Source: Rickettsia typhi (GTDB lineage: Bacteria; Pseudomonadota; Alphaproteobacteria; Rickettsiales; UBA1997). From it: a stretch of 7,145 nt of DNA. The translations under genes and the position numbers were made by a program. The stretch covers positions 1 to 7,145 of the forward strand of contig CAMDGT010000059.1 of the NCBI GenBank assembly GCA_945898025.1. Direction: 5' to 3'. How positions within the stretch are numbered: the stretch's first letter is position 1; each line of letters opens with the position of its first letter. Positions 6,798 through 7,145 of the stretch are shown piece after piece. Below the pieces are notes generated by a model. That model did not search any database, was not told the DNA's origin, and saw only the letters and a list, made by a program, of their open reading frames with translations.

Positions 6798-7076
6798 ATC
6801 AGAACATTTGAAAAATCAGGAATTGAAGGATTAGAAAGTAAAGTAAAGAATCCCAAAAAACCAAAACTTAACCTAGCTCAAAAAGAACAAATCAAAAGCT
6901 GGATTGAAAGTGACCCAAATGTTACAATGAAAAGGTTAAAGTCGATGATTAGGAAGAATTTTAATATTGAAATCAGCTTGGTAGGGATTTGGAAAAATGT
7001 TCAAAAGATGGATTTTGCTCACATTACCGCAAGATCAGTTCAATACAAACAAGATAAAGAAAAACTAAAAGAGTTT

Positions 7077-7084
7077 AAAAAAAA
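7077..7084 (+). other. A8 homopolymer at the transposase frame change
   Basis: The coding similarity passes from the frame GAG TTT AAA AAA AAC to the +1 frame beginning ACT CTA ATC GAA at this run of eight A. Seven A would make the frame continuous. Options are a simple indel mutation, a sequencing error in the homopolymer, or a site of transcriptional slippage that yields some full-length transposase. Confidence 0.7.
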
Positions 7085-7145
7085 CTCTAATCGAAATAAA
7101 AGAAAAAAATCCAAATAAACCAATTCTTTATTTTGATGAGAGTAG

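Larger units (their letters stand above)
6431..7145 (+). mobile_element. Partial IS630-family insertion sequence, left boundary undetermined
   Basis: The transposase gene marks an IS630-family element that continues past the right edge. The left end must lie between the terminator (ending about 6428) and the transposase ATG at 6577, but with the right end missing, the terminal inverted repeat and the TA target duplication cannot be identified. A short GC-rich patch (6478-6490, CCCACCCGCCTGC), unlike its surroundings, lies within this interval. The start given is therefore a limit, not a measured boundary. Confidence 0.5.
6577..7145 (+). pseudogene. IS630-family transposase, 5' portion, interrupted and truncated by the window edge
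   Basis: The first reading frame from ATG 6577 gives 59 residues ending LKFW, then TAA at 6754 inside a tandem repeat. Removing four of the five 11-bp repeat units joins it in frame to IRTFEKSGIEGLESK and the stretch running to 7118, giving a typical IS630 N-terminus. This has a helix-turn-helix (roughly residues 36-63), a linker with KNPKKPKLNLAQKEQIKSWI, then a second winged-helix-like part containing IEISLVGIWKNVQKM. At the A run 7077-7084 the similarity moves to the +1 frame, reading KTLIEIKEKNPNKPILYFDES. There the aspartate at 7135-7137 is the expected first catalytic residue of the DDE triad (FDE motif). The rest of the gene is outside the window. With two frame breaks it is probably inactive, although the second break could be a programmed or slippage site. 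It is separated from the cluster upstream by a terminator. Confidence 0.85.

Noticed and set aside
6927..7118. A separate 63-codon gene
   Set aside because: Its sequence continues the IS630 transposase without a break from upstream of the ATG (open from 6768), and its last 14 or so residues are out-of-frame readout after the A8 run.

Overview
The window looks like chromosome from an AT-rich alphaproteobacterium. The NuoH sequence is of the alphaproteobacterial type, base composition is strongly AT-biased, Shine-Dalgarno sequences are mostly weak or absent, and a degraded transposase lies at one end. Together these suggest a host-associated lineage such as Rickettsiales or Holosporales. That placement is inference. 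The argC gene means the organism, if so placed, kept at least part of arginine biosynthesis, which many obligate intracellular relatives have lost.

Layout, left to right. Positions 1-1061 (minus strand) hold nuoH of respiratory complex I and, cut by the window edge, the first codons of a gene that is probably nuoI. A predicted promoter lies upstream of nuoH at 1112-1139. Positions 1177-4124 (minus strand) form a tight three-gene cluster, read from a cysteine-rich predicted lipoprotein through argC to phoU, with gaps of 4 and 10 bp. The 149-bp divergent intergenic region 4125-4273 contains a perfect 25-bp AT-only palindrome. Positions 4274-6367 (plus strand) form a second cluster: pth (peptidyl-tRNA hydrolase), a small transaldolase and a DUF374-family acyltransferase, with gaps of 46 and 41 bp, closed by a clear intrinsic terminator at 6406-6428. 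Positions 6577-7145 (plus strand) hold the 5' part of an IS630-family transposase gene. It is broken by a five-copy 11-bp tandem repeat and shifts frame again at a run of eight A. It runs off the window just after the first catalytic Asp of its DDE triad.

Most genes are housekeeping: respiration, phosphate signalling, arginine synthesis, rescue of stalled peptidyl-tRNA, pentose-phosphate carbon exchange and membrane lipid or LPS acylation. The parts that stand out are the unrecognised lipoprotein with five closely spaced cysteine pairs, encoded directly ahead of argC and phoU, and the transposase whose frame would be restored exactly if the tandem repeat contracted to one unit. I found no tRNA or rRNA gene, CRISPR array, or convincing new defence or biosynthetic system.
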